Assembly (NCBI GenBank): GCA_963774075.1
Contig: CAVZDP010000006.1
Coordinates: 42,134 to 106,133, forward strand
Length of the DNA: 64,000 nt
Direction: 5' to 3'
DNA from: JBBQNR01 sp963774075
GTDB taxonomy: Bacteria > Actinomycetota > Thermoleophilia > Solirubrobacterales > JBBDJG01
Both the position numbers and the translations under genes were made by a program. Shown in pieces: positions 28,311 to 36,989 of the stretch. A model generated the notes under the pieces. It had not been told where the DNA came from. It ran no database searches and saw only the letters and a program-made list of their open reading frames with translations. The stretch's first letter is position 1, and each line of letters opens with the position of its first letter.

Positions 28311-29306
28311 CTACTCAGTTGAGACCCCCAGGTCCTTCTCGATGTCGGCCACGATGCCCTTGTCCGGGTCGAAGAACTTGTCGTTCACCTTGTCCCAGCC
28401 GCCGAATTTCGTGATCTCGAACAGCTTGCTGGGGCTCGGGTACACGACCTCGTCGACCAGGCCCGGGCGAATGGAGCGATAGCCCTTCTTGCCGAAGATC
28501 TTCTGCGCCTTCTCGGAGCGGGCGAAGTCGACGAACGCCTGCGCCTTGTCGCTCGCGTCGGTCGTGACCGCGATCGGGTTCTGGATCAGGATCGTCTCGG
28601 CGGGCACGACGTACTCGATCTCCTCGCCCTTCTGGCGCGCCGTTATCGCCTCGTTCTCGTAGGCGAGCAGCACGTCGCCCTTGCCGCCGGCGAACGTCTG
28701 CAGCGCCTCGCGAGCGCTCTTGTCCTGAACCGGGACGTTCTGGAAGAGCTTGCGCAGATAGTCCTCGGCCTCCTGCTCGCTCTTGCCCTGCTCGAGCTGT
28801 GCTCCGTAGGCGGCCATGATGTTCCACTTCGCGCCGCCCGAGGTGAAGGGGTTGGGCTCGATCACCTCGACGCCGTCCTCGATCAGGTCGTCCCAGGTCT
28901 TGATGTTCTTCGGGTTGCCCTTGCGGACGGCGAACACCACCACCGAGTTGGTGACGAAGCCGCTGTACGCGTCCTTGTTCCAGCCAGCCGCAACGTACTT
29001 CGGGACGAGCTTGTCGACGTCCGGCTGAAGTGACAGGGCGACGACGTCGGCGTCCAGGCCGGCCTCGACCGCCCGCGCCTGGTCTCCCGAGGCGCCGTAG
29101 GACTGCTTGAAGCTGACCCCGTCGCCGTCGGAGGTCTCCTTGAAGGCCGGAATGATGTCCTCGTACGCCTCCTGCGGCGTCGAGTAGGCAATGAGGCTCA
29201 GAGTCCCTCCGCCGCCGCTGCTGCCACAGGCGACCGCCGTTCCAGCCAGAACCACAACCGACGCGGCGGCGACCAAGATCCTAGAAGCGCTGGGAACGAG
29301 CTTCAC
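28311..29306 (-). CDS. sbp: Sulfate-binding lipoprotein of the ABC importer
   Basis: 331 aa from GTG 29306 with AAAGGAGTC upstream. A lipoprotein signal peptide ends at the lipobox AVAC followed by GSS (~residue 27). The mature part has the Sbp/CysP features LIAYSTPQEAYEDIIPAFK, QSYGASGDQARAVEAGLDADVV and NPFTSGGAKWNIMAAYG, the last a sulfate-contact region. It captures sulfate or thiosulfate outside the membrane for CysTWA. First gene of the operon. A palindromic ACTATAGT lies ~20 nt upstream of the start (29328-29335) and could be part of a promoter or an Rrf2 site. Confidence 0.94.
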   Translation of the reverse strand: MKLVPSASRILVAAASVVVLAGTAVACGSSGGGGTLSLIAYSTPQEAYEDIIPAFKETSDGDGVSFKQSYGASGDQARAVEAGLDADVVALSLQPDVDKLVPKYVAAGWNKDAYSGFVTNSVVVFAVRKGNPKNIKTWDDLIEDGVEVIEPNPFTSGGAKWNIMAAYGAQLEQGKSEQEAEDYLRKLFQNVPVQDKSAREALQTFAGGKGDVLLAYENEAITARQKGEEIEYVVPAETILIQNPIAVTTDASDKAQAFVDFARSEKAQKIFGKKGYRSIRPGLVDEVVYPSPSKLFEITKFGGWDKVNDKFFDPDKGIVADIEKDLGVSTE

Positions 29307-29498
29307 GATAAGACTCCTTTGTCGATGACTATAGTGGGGAAAGGCACGCTAGCACAAACCCAAAAAGCCGATCGACATTCGGGTAATTTAGCGCGAGCTC
29401 GGCCGATGGGCAAGCCGGCGCCCGAGCCATAGGGCCAGGTCGGACATTCGAGGCGGCAAGCGGCATCGCGGCCGAAGCGCAGCCGGCGGCGGAAGGGC

Positions 29499-30845
29499 GT
29501 GTGCCAGGATTGTCCGGTCGTGGATCGCTCTGCCTACAGCCGCCTGCGCCGTCATCCCGGCTATCCCCTCTTCTATGCCACAGCTACGCTCACCCGCTTC
29601 GCCGACGACATGTTCTCCGTCGGTGCCGTCCTGCTCGTGCTCGAGCGCACCGGAAGCGCCGCGCTCGCCGGCGCGACCGTCGCGGCGGTGACGTTTCCGA
29701 GCCTTCTGACCGGGCCGATCCTGGGAGCGTGGCTCGATCGCGCCGGCCGCAGGCGCAGGATCATGATGCTCGACCAGGTCCTCGCGGCGGTGACGATCGT
29801 GGCGATCGTCCTCCTGGCCGGTAACGCCCCCGACTGGGTGCTGCCGATCGTCGCGATCGGAGCCGGCATCACCTGGCCACTCTCGTTCGGGGGTTTCACG
29901 AGCCTGATCCCCATCATCGTGCCCAAGAACCTGCTGCCGTCGGCAAACGCGCTCGAGGCCACCAGCTTCAACCTCGCCATCATCGCCGGGCCCGCGCTGG
30001 CCGGCACGATCTCGGCGCTCGCCGGGCCGGCGGCGTCCCTGCTGACCGAGGCGGTCCTGACCGTCGCCGCGATCGGCATGATCGCCCAGATCCGAGCGCT
30101 CGACGCCACACCTGTTTGGCACTCGCACGAGAAAATCGCCAGCATCGTCCGCACGGGGCTCCGGCACATCGTCAACGTGCCGCCGCTTCGCGGTGTCACG
30201 GTTGCGGGCGCGCTCAGCCTCGGCGGTCTTGGCCTGCTGACCGTGGCGTTCCCGTTCTTCGCCGTCGACGAGCTCGGCGAGAGCCGGAGCGCCGCCGGCT
30301 TTCTTTGGGCCGCCTTCGCCGCCGGCTCGACGGTCGGGGCGATCGGGCTCGTCGGCTTCCAGACGCGCTTTCGACCACACGCCGTCGTGATCGGAGCGAT
30401 AGCCGGGCTAGGCGTAGCAATGATGCTGTGGCCGCTGGCCGGCGCGCTGCCCGTTGCACTGGGGCTGATCGCACTGGCAGGCCTGGTCGACGGCCCCGGC
30501 TTCGCGGCTCAATTCGCCGTCCGCCAGCGCTGGACCCCGCCCGAGCTCCACGGCCAGGTGTTCACTACGGCGGCGAGCCTCAAGGTGGGATCGTTCGCGA
30601 TCGGCGCGGCGCTGGCCGGGCCCGCGGTGGTGACCCTGGGAGCGCAGGGCACGCTCGTGGCGGCGGCCTCGATCCAGTTCGTCGCGGCGGCTGCCGGTCT
30701 GGCGCTGTCAGGTCTGCGGCGGGCGACGGCGAGCGCCCCGCAGCCGGTCCCGCCCGCCCTAGATCTTGAGCAGGACGATGATGTTGACCACGAACGCGAG
30801 CGCGAACGCGATCGTCCAGCGGTTGAGGTTTCGCTCGACAAGTGA
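29499..30845 (+). CDS. MFS transporter
   Basis: 448 aa with about 12 hydrophobic segments. The loop between helices 2 and 3 has GAWLDRAGRRRRIMMLDQ, the MFS motif A equivalent; FADDMFSVGAVLLVLERTGS is typical of drug/macrolide-efflux-like MFS members. GTG 29499 is used here; GTG 29520 (starting at DRSAYSRLRRHPG) is an equally good choice, with AGGA about 10 nt before it. The last ~29 residues are a charged tail (Asp/Glu/Arg) encoded opposite secG, so the C-terminus is dictated partly by the antisense gene. Substrate unknown. Confidence 0.85.
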   Translation: MCQDCPVVDRSAYSRLRRHPGYPLFYATATLTRFADDMFSVGAVLLVLERTGSAALAGATVAAVTFPSLLTGPILGAWLDRAGRRRRIMMLDQVLAAVTIVAIVLLAGNAPDWVLPIVAIGAGITWPLSFGGFTSLIPIIVPKNLLPSANALEATSFNLAIIAGPALAGTISALAGPAASLLTEAVLTVAAIGMIAQIRALDATPVWHSHEKIASIVRTGLRHIVNVPPLRGVTVAGALSLGGLGLLTVAFPFFAVDELGESRSAAGFLWAAFAAGSTVGAIGLVGFQTRFRPHAVVIGAIAGLGVAMMLWPLAGALPVALGLIALAGLVDGPGFAAQFAVRQRWTPPELHGQVFTTAASLKVGSFAIGAALAGPAVVTLGAQGTLVAAASIQFVAAAAGLALSGLRRATASAPQPVPPALDLEQDDDVDHERERERDRPAVEVSLDK

Positions 30846-30986
30846 GCCGCCTCCGAACGGACCGCCACCCGCGCCCCCGATGCCGAACGCGCCCGACAGG
30901 CCGGCATCCTTGCCCGAATGGAGCAGGACGAGAAAGATGAGCCCCACGGACAGGAACACCTGGACGATCTCGAGGATGACCTTCAT
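30759..30986 (-). CDS. secG: Preprotein translocase subunit SecG
   Basis: 75 aa with two transmembrane helices (about 3-22 and 54-74) and, between them, the conserved cytosolic loop LLHSGKDAGLSGAFG followed by a Gly-rich stretch. This is the usual SecG layout. It assists SecYE/SecA-driven export. The 3' end overlaps the convergent MFS gene by 87 nt, unusually long for an essential-type small gene. The next upstream gene on this strand is ccmE. Confidence 0.93.
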   Translation of the reverse strand: MKVILEIVQVFLSVGLIFLVLLHSGKDAGLSGAFGIGGAGGGPFGGGSLVERNLNRWTIAFALAFVVNIIVLLKI

Positions 30987-31019
30987 CGGCGGACGATTTT
31001 AGATGACCGGGTGGTCTGT

Positions 31020-31424
31020 CTAGCTCGTCGAGCTCTTCTTGGAGAACTTCGAGGGGCACTTCGTGACCAAACTGTCCTTCTTGGCCATGAAGACGCCGTT
31101 CGACAGGCGGCCGGTCACGATCACCTCGCGGCCCTCGCGAAAGGGATCCGGCACCGCGCCCGTGTACCGCACCGGAACCGAGGCGCCTCCGGTGCGATCG
31201 CGAACCCGGAAGGCGAGCTCCTGCCCGGTGCGGCGGACCGAGCCGTCGGCCACCTTTCCGGTCAGCTCATATGACTTGCCCGGCGTCGCGCCCGCGAGCA
31301 GCTCGGAGGGCTCACGAGCCTCGGTTGCCGCATCGAACGAGGTGTAGACGAGTGCGCCGGACAGCAGCACTGCGACGCTGAGCGCCACCACGAGCCGGAT
31401 CGTGCGCTTGCGGCTGGGATCCAC
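31020..31424 (-). CDS. ccmE: Cytochrome c maturation protein CcmE, Cys-type
   Basis: 134 aa. Short N-terminal membrane anchor (~10-27), then the OB-fold beta barrel (YELTGKVADGSV, LAFRVRDRTG, VPVRYTGAVPDPFREGREVIVTGRL). In classical CcmE the haem binds a His in an H-D-E-x-Y motif; here the corresponding segment reads LVTKCPSKF, so Cys replaces His, as in the CxxxY variant known from archaea and some bacteria, and the Tyr is replaced by Phe. It chaperones haem to CcmF. It is last in a minus-strand run WS/DGAT - phosphoribosyltransferase - ccmE. Confidence 0.9.
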   Translation of the reverse strand: MDPSRKRTIRLVVALSVAVLLSGALVYTSFDAATEAREPSELLAGATPGKSYELTGKVADGSVRRTGQELAFRVRDRTGGASVPVRYTGAVPDPFREGREVIVTGRLSNGVFMAKKDSLVTKCPSKFSKKSSTS

Positions 31425-31427
31425 GGC

Positions 31428-32111
31428 TCAGATTATGCCGCGCCCGCCCGAAGTCTGCCCCCTGTCCCCGCCCACGAGAGCTGCGACCTCGTCGTCCGAC
31501 ACCTGCGGGAAGTCGTCGTAGTAGAGGCTGACCGCAAAGAACGTGCCGCGGGGCGCCGTCGCGATCGTGACCACGTCGTCGCAGTAGCGGCTGACGAAGT
31601 CCGCGCCCTCGGCTGCAGCAACCGGTGCCGCGCCGATCAACCGCCGGGCGCCGGCGGCGCGCACGACCGCGAGTGCGGCTGCGAAGGTGTAGCCGGTCGC
31701 TATCCCGTCGTCCACGACGATCGCCGTCGCTCCCTCCACTGCGAGTGGCCGGCCGCCGCGGTAGCGCCGAACCCGCTCGGCCACCTCCTGACGCCGAGCC
31801 GCTATCGCCTTCTGCACGGGCGCGTATGCCGGCTCGGTCGGCTGGATCTCCGCGAGCGACTCCGGTATGAGCACGTCGGCCTCACCAACGGCGCCGAAGG
31901 CGGCCTCCTCGTGCCCGGGATAGCCCAGCTTGCGAACGACCACGACGTCGAGCGAAGCATCCAGCACCTGCGCGATCTCGTGCGCGACCACCACTCCGCC
32001 GCGGGGAATGCCGAGCACTGCGGGACGCTCCGTGCCGAGCTCCAGGAGCCGGCCAGCCAGCGCCCGTCCCGCCTCGCGGCGGTCGCGGAAGCGTCGCCTG
32101 CGACCGATCAA
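31428..32111 (-). CDS. Phosphoribosyltransferase family protein
   Basis: 227 aa. The PRPP loop is visible as AIVVDDGIATGYTF (~125-138), preceded by VVVRKLGYPGHEEAAFGAV, typical of the stand-alone PRTase-like proteins often found in stress or gas-vesicle contexts in actinobacteria. ATG at 32111 overlaps the WS/DGAT stop by 4 nt, and the stop is 3 nt before ccmE. The substrate is unknown; many such proteins are annotated only as phosphoribosyltransferase. Confidence 0.88.
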   Translation of the reverse strand: MIGRRRRFRDRREAGRALAGRLLELGTERPAVLGIPRGGVVVAHEIAQVLDASLDVVVVRKLGYPGHEEAAFGAVGEADVLIPESLAEIQPTEPAYAPVQKAIAARRQEVAERVRRYRGGRPLAVEGATAIVVDDGIATGYTFAAALAVVRAAGARRLIGAAPVAAAEGADFVSRYCDDVVTIATAPRGTFFAVSLYYDDFPQVSDDEVAALVGGDRGQTSGGRGII

Positions 32112-33568
32112 GCCCAGTCTGGCGCGGGGCTCTTTTGCGCCGTCTTCTTGCGGCGCTTCGGAGCGCGCTCGCGGGCGGCGGCCTTCAACTCCGCCAGCGA
32201 TGCGTCGATCCCGTCGCGAAAGATGTCTATGTCCTCGGCCGCATCGAAGTCGCCGAGTAGCCCGAAGCCCATGGTGCCGTTGTAGGAGAAGATCGCCACC
32301 GCAAGCGTGTGATTGTCCGGGAGAAAGGCGACCGGTACGACGGTCTGCAGCTCACGGCCGAGCACGTAGAGCGGGAACTGCGGGCCGGGTACGTTGGTCA
32401 CGATCAGGTTGAACAGGCGCGTCGAGAAGTTCAGGCGCGACGCCTGCGCGAGCACCGTCGGCGGCGCAAAGTCGTTGAAGGCGACGATCGCCTCGGCGCC
32501 CATCACCTGCTTGGACTGCTTGAGCTTCGACATCTCCTCGCGGACGATGCGAAGGCGCTCGACCGGGTCCGACGCATAGACCGGCAGGGGCGCGCGGAAT
32601 ACGGCCAGGCGGTTGCCGAGCATCCCCCGGTCGTCCTCCGTGCGGAGGCTGACCGGGACGAGCGCCCGCAGCTCCAGTCCCTGAACCTTGATGCCACGCG
32701 TCTCGAGCCAGCGTCGCAGCGCGCCAGCGGTGACCGCCAGGACGACGTCGTTCACGGTGCCGCCGAGCGCGTCCTTGATCAGCTTGAAGTCCCTGAGGTT
32801 CGAATGCACCCAGCGGTAGCGGCGGTGCGGCCCGATCGGCTGGTTGAGCGGCAGCTTCGGCGCCGGGTTCATGAGCTCCCACAAGACCTCGCCGATGCCT
32901 TCTGCGGCCAGAGCCGCCTTGCTGACGCTCTCGCGCGGGTGCTGCGCTACTCGCAGCAGGCGCCGCGCCGCCCGCAGCGGCACCTTCGCGATCCCCTCCG
33001 CCGCGCGCGCGACGAGCTGAACGTCGCCGGGCTCCGGCTTCGGCTCCCAGGGTCGCACCGGCGGCGTGATTCCTGCCGGCACGGGGTTGGCGTCGAAGAG
33101 CACCGTTGCGAGGTCCACTCCGGAGATGCCGTCGACGAGCGAGTGGTGCGTCTTGTGTATAAGCGCGAAGCGGTTGCCCTCGAGGCCCTGAACTAGCCAC
33201 ATCTCCCAAAGCGGCTTCGCGCGGTCGAGGCGCTGGGAGAAGATCCTCCCGACGAGCTGCGCGAGCTGATCGTCGTCACCAGGCGCCGGCAGCGACGAGT
33301 GGCGAACGTGGTACTCGAGGTTCAGTCGGGAGTCGTCGATCCAAATCGGTCGCCCGGCCTGCACGGGCGGGAACACCAGCTTCTGGCGGAAGCGCGGGAC
33401 GAGGTGCAGCCGCGCCTCGACGTGCTTGAGGAACGCGACGTAGTCCGGGGGCGGCCCCTCGAACAGCAGCACGGCGCCGATGTGCATGTGAGCGTTCGCG
33501 CTCTCCTGCTCGAGGAACGCCGCGTCCGTCGAGCTCAACCGGTCCATGTGCGTCAGCGCCATAGCCAA
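32108..33568 (-). CDS. Wax ester synthase / diacylglycerol acyltransferase (WS/DGAT)
   Basis: 486 aa. The acyltransferase active site H-H-x-x-x-D-G appears as HKTHHSLVDG (~140). Near the N-terminus MDRLSSTDAAFLEQE is the usual WS/DGAT start, and the C-terminal half has NDVVLAVTAGALRRWL and TNVPGPQFPLYVLG. The enzyme uses acyl-CoA to make triacylglycerol or wax esters at the membrane. A second, broken homologue lies at 54.35-55.7 kb. The two in-frame ATGs at the start (33568 and 33562) are both possible. Confidence 0.93.
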   Translation of the reverse strand: MAMALTHMDRLSSTDAAFLEQESANAHMHIGAVLLFEGPPPDYVAFLKHVEARLHLVPRFRQKLVFPPVQAGRPIWIDDSRLNLEYHVRHSSLPAPGDDDQLAQLVGRIFSQRLDRAKPLWEMWLVQGLEGNRFALIHKTHHSLVDGISGVDLATVLFDANPVPAGITPPVRPWEPKPEPGDVQLVARAAEGIAKVPLRAARRLLRVAQHPRESVSKAALAAEGIGEVLWELMNPAPKLPLNQPIGPHRRYRWVHSNLRDFKLIKDALGGTVNDVVLAVTAGALRRWLETRGIKVQGLELRALVPVSLRTEDDRGMLGNRLAVFRAPLPVYASDPVERLRIVREEMSKLKQSKQVMGAEAIVAFNDFAPPTVLAQASRLNFSTRLFNLIVTNVPGPQFPLYVLGRELQTVVPVAFLPDNHTLAVAIFSYNGTMGFGLLGDFDAAEDIDIFRDGIDASLAELKAAARERAPKRRKKTAQKSPAPDWA

Positions 33569-33656
33569 TACCTCCGATGAGGGACTTTCGGCTCCAGGGA
33601 AATGGGCGGGGCAGCTCCCCCGCCGCCGCCACAGCCGGGTAGCTTAGACGCTCCGG

Positions 33657-34964
33657 CTAGTGGCTCGAGATCAGCGACTCGATCCGCGCCAGGCTCGTCT
33701 CGACGCGGGCCACCATGGCCTCGAGCGCCTCCCGGGCACCGTCGACGCCCTTGCGCGCGCCGGTCAGTGAGGAGCGAATCCCCTGCGCCTGCTTGAGCGC
33801 CGAGAGGGCCTCCTGCGCGGCGTCGCGGACGCCCGGCGCGTCGATCGCGAGATCCCGCTCGACCGACATCAGGCAGCGGCAGCGGGCGTAGCGGTAGGCC
33901 AGCTCCAGAGCCGCGGCGTCGTAGGTCTCCTTGTCCAAGGGCACGATCATCTTGTTGCCCTCGTACTCGTGGAGGGGCTCGCGGCCGGAGGGCACCTTCT
34001 CCTCCGAGGCAACGACGAGAATCGCGAACGACGCGTCCCGGTCCTGGATGGAGGCGTTCAGCACCTCCCAGGCCTTGTTCTTCGAGAGCTTCTCGTCCTT
34101 CGCGTCGATCGCGATCCGCCCTCGCGCGGGCCCGGACCCGGCGTCGATCTCGATCACGATGTCGCCACGCTTGCCGCCGGTGGCGGAACGCTCGTCGCCG
34201 ACGTGGTGGGCGACGTCGCCACGGGCCGCGGCGATCTTCTCGATCAGGTCGAAAGCGTGCTGCTCGAAGTCGCGGCCCTTGCCGGTGCCGCGCTCGCGCT
34301 CGGCGGCGAGCTCGGTCTCGGCCTCGTTGGCGTCCCGCAGTCGCTTGACCTCCCCCTCGAGATGGGCGAGCTTCTCGATCAACCGATCGTGCGCGTCGCC
34401 CGACTTCTTCACCTCGCGCACGACAGCGGTCTTGAAGTCCGCGAGCGGGTTGTGGCCGTCCTGGGCCGAGAACTGGCGCAGAAGCTCCTGCCGCGACTGG
34501 CCCATGGCCGTCACGACGAGCTCCTTCACCTGGTGCTGAACGGCGGTGCTGCGGTCGCCTCCGAAGTGGCGGGCGATCAGCTCGGACATCTGCTCGGCGT
34601 ACCCATCGAGAACCTTGGCCATCGCGCCACCGTCTGCTCCGAGAAAGCGCTCGAACTGCTCCACGAAGCTGTCCTCGATCTTGCGCGCGCGCTCCGCGAA
34701 CGCGTGCTCGGCCTCGGCGGATGCACGCTCGAGCTGCTGCCGGACCGCCTCGACCTCAGCACCGGTGGCCTCGCGGTCGAGCACCCGCGCGCCGATCTCG
34801 AGGGCGTCGAGGACGGTCTCCTCCGGGCCGATGTCGCGCTCGAGCCTGCGCTCGACGAGCTGCACGAGCGTGCGGTCCTCGACGAGCAGGCCGTCTATAT
34901 AGACGCCGTCGGGCCGCACCTCGACGGTTTGGGGCGTGAGCTGAAGAGTTTGCACGGCTTCCAT
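33657..34964 (-). CDS. Coiled-coil protein with possible PD-(D/E)XK nuclease-like domain
   Basis: 435 aa. Residues ~60-240 are highly charged helix/coiled-coil (repeated E/A/R/L heptads). Residues ~255-345 contain GDIVIEIDAG, then RIAIDAKDE and NASIQDRDASFAILVV. The hydrophobic strand, acidic residue, then D-A-K order resembles a restriction-endonuclease-like (PD-(D/E)XK) core such as in DUF2130 or RmuC proteins. The C-terminal ~80 residues are again helical. No signal peptide. It may act on DNA or RNA ends, but the fold call is inference. Confidence 0.55.
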   Translation of the reverse strand: MEAVQTLQLTPQTVEVRPDGVYIDGLLVEDRTLVQLVERRLERDIGPEETVLDALEIGARVLDREATGAEVEAVRQQLERASAEAEHAFAERARKIEDSFVEQFERFLGADGGAMAKVLDGYAEQMSELIARHFGGDRSTAVQHQVKELVVTAMGQSRQELLRQFSAQDGHNPLADFKTAVVREVKKSGDAHDRLIEKLAHLEGEVKRLRDANEAETELAAERERGTGKGRDFEQHAFDLIEKIAAARGDVAHHVGDERSATGGKRGDIVIEIDAGSGPARGRIAIDAKDEKLSKNKAWEVLNASIQDRDASFAILVVASEEKVPSGREPLHEYEGNKMIVPLDKETYDAAALELAYRYARCRCLMSVERDLAIDAPGVRDAAQEALSALKQAQGIRSSLTGARKGVDGAREALEAMVARVETSLARIESLISSH

Positions 34965-35058
34965 GGTCGAACCCGCAACGTTATGTCTGACACCCGACGG
35001 AACCGGATCGCGCGCCGATGCCTATCTTGCTCACGATCGGGGTAGGCAGAGGGCCACG

Positions 35059-35301
35059 ATGCTGATAGCCGGAATAATCGCGTTCTGCGTGCTCGTGTTC
35101 GTGATCGCGTTGCTGTGGCCACGGATGTCCCGGAAGGTCGAGCGGGGAGGAACCAAGCCGCTGGCCGTCGGCGGCCAGGCCGCCGGGAAGGCGCCGGGCC
35201 CACTGGGCCGCCTGCTCCAGAAGCCGTTCGGCAAGTCCCAGCGCGCCATCCACAAGAGCGGCTCCACCGGGCGCCGGGCCCACTCGAAGCTCAAGCCCTA
35301 A
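35059..35301 (+). CDS. Small membrane protein, DUF6411-like
   Basis: 80 aa from ATG 35059. One N-terminal transmembrane helix (2-22, LIAGIIAFCVLVFVIALLWP) is followed by a basic Gly/Pro-rich tail (KAPGPLGRLLQKPFGKSQRAI, then GSTGRRAHSKLKP). I recognise the pattern from small actinobacterial DUF6411-type proteins of unknown role. It is divergent from the coiled-coil gene and 60 nt before an MFS gene. Confidence 0.6.
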   Translation: MLIAGIIAFCVLVFVIALLWPRMSRKVERGGTKPLAVGGQAAGKAPGPLGRLLQKPFGKSQRAIHKSGSTGRRAHSKLKP

Positions 35302-35361
35302 CCGCCGCAGGGCTCGCCACCTGAAGCCAAGCGGGCCGCGGCGCGCCTGTACGATCGCCCA

Positions 35362-36972
35362 ATGGAGGCCGCCCGTCGCAAGCGCCTGACGCTGGCGGCG
35401 GCGATCCTCGGCTCCGCCGTCGCCTGGCTGGATGCGACGGTGGTCAACGTGGCGCTTCCCGCGATCGCCGACGACCTCGGCGGCGGCCTGGCCAGCCAGC
35501 AGTGGGTCTCCAACGCATACATGCTGACGCTCGGATCGCTGATCCTCGTCGGAGGCTCACTGGGAGATCTGTTCGGTGAGCGCCGGGTGTTCGCGATCGG
35601 CGTCGCCGGCTTCGGGGTCGTGTCATTGCTCTGCGCGCTTGCTCCAACGATCGAGGTGCTGATCGCGGGCCGGGCGTTGCAGGGGGTGTTCGGCGCGCTG
35701 CTGACGCCGAGCGCCCTGGCGGTGATCGTGTTCGCCTTTCAGGGCGAGGAGCGAGCCGCCGCGATCGGCTCCTGGACCGCGTGGGGAGGAATCGCCGGCA
35801 TCCTGGGGCCGCTCGTGGGCGGGCAGCTCGTCGACGTCGCGGGCTGGCGCTGGATCTTCGCCCTGAACGTGCCGGTGGTGGCGGTCACCCTCGGGCTCAT
35901 CTTCGCCGCCATCCCCGACCGGCCCGGGCGGCCAGGCACGAGGGTCGACTGGATCGGCGCAGTGCTCTGCACGCTCGGCCTGGCGGGTCCGGTGTACGCG
36001 CTCATCCGCCAGCCCGACCTCGGCTGGGGCGACCCTCAGGTGGCGGGCGCCGGCATCGCGGGGCTGATCGTGTTCGGACTCTTCCTCTTGTACGAGCGGC
36101 GCGCGTCCGATCCGATGCTCGACCTCGACCTCTTCCGGCGGCGCAACTTCGCGATCGGGAACCTCGAGACCTTCTCGATGTATGCCGGGCTCTCGATCCT
36201 CTTCTTCTTCCTCGTCATCTTCGTGCAGCAGGTAGGCGGCTACAGCCCGTTGGAAGCGGGCCTCGCCTCGGCTCCAACCGCAGTGGTCATGTTCGCGCTA
36301 TCCCGTCGCGTCGGTAGGCTCGCCGACCGCTACGGGCCACGCTTCTTCATGGGCGGCGGGCCTCTGATCGCCGCCGCGGGGCTCTTCCTCCTGCTGCGGG
36401 TGGACGCAGACGTCGACTACGTGACCGAGCTGCTTCCCGCGCTGCTCGTCTTCTCGCTCGGCCTCACTCTCACCGTTGCGCCGCTCACCGCAACGGTGCT
36501 CGCCGACGCGGACGAGCGCAACGCCGGCCTCGCATCGGGGATCAACAACGCAATCGCCCGCGTCGGCGGCCTGCTCGGGGTGGCCGCGCTCGGTGCGGTC
36601 GTCGCGGCGCAGTTCGGAAGCGCGCTGGACTCCGAGCTCGCGGGCACCAGGCTGAGCCCTCGAGCCCAATCGGCGGTGGCGGCCGCGAAGGATCGGACGC
36701 TCGAAGTGATCGACCCGCCCGACGTACCGGCAGCAGAGCGGGGGCTCCTGAGGGAGGCCAGCGAGAAGGCATCGGTGCGAGCGTTCAAGGTCGGGATGGG
36801 CATTGCGGCCGCCCTCGTGGGAGTCGGCGGCGTGATCGGCGCGGTGGGGATCACGAACCGCCGCCGCGAGGTCTCCGCCGAAGGTTGCTCCGGCGGTCAG
36901 CTCGCCGGCGTGCCGCTCGACGCCGCGCGCGACTCCGAACCCGCCCGGGAGCCGGCCGCCGTGCCTGGGTAG
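35362..36972 (+). CDS. DHA2-family MFS drug/proton antiporter
   Basis: 536 aa, about 14 membrane helices. The N-terminal helix has LDATVVNVALPAIADDL (motif D1 of DHA2), then WVSNAYMLTLGSLILVGGSLGDLFGERR and GRALQGVFGALLTPSALAVI, all standard EmrB/QacA-type motifs. Such pumps export lipophilic compounds and dyes. It is convergent with the HxlR regulator (gap 17 nt). Arg-rich segments in the loops and a long acidic/basic C-terminal tail complete the protein. Confidence 0.92.
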   Translation: MEAARRKRLTLAAAILGSAVAWLDATVVNVALPAIADDLGGGLASQQWVSNAYMLTLGSLILVGGSLGDLFGERRVFAIGVAGFGVVSLLCALAPTIEVLIAGRALQGVFGALLTPSALAVIVFAFQGEERAAAIGSWTAWGGIAGILGPLVGGQLVDVAGWRWIFALNVPVVAVTLGLIFAAIPDRPGRPGTRVDWIGAVLCTLGLAGPVYALIRQPDLGWGDPQVAGAGIAGLIVFGLFLLYERRASDPMLDLDLFRRRNFAIGNLETFSMYAGLSILFFFLVIFVQQVGGYSPLEAGLASAPTAVVMFALSRRVGRLADRYGPRFFMGGGPLIAAAGLFLLLRVDADVDYVTELLPALLVFSLGLTLTVAPLTATVLADADERNAGLASGINNAIARVGGLLGVAALGAVVAAQFGSALDSELAGTRLSPRAQSAVAAAKDRTLEVIDPPDVPAAERGLLREASEKASVRAFKVGMGIAAALVGVGGVIGAVGITNRRREVSAEGCSGGQLAGVPLDAARDSEPAREPAAVPG

Positions 36973-36989
36973 CGGTGACCGGGGGAGTC

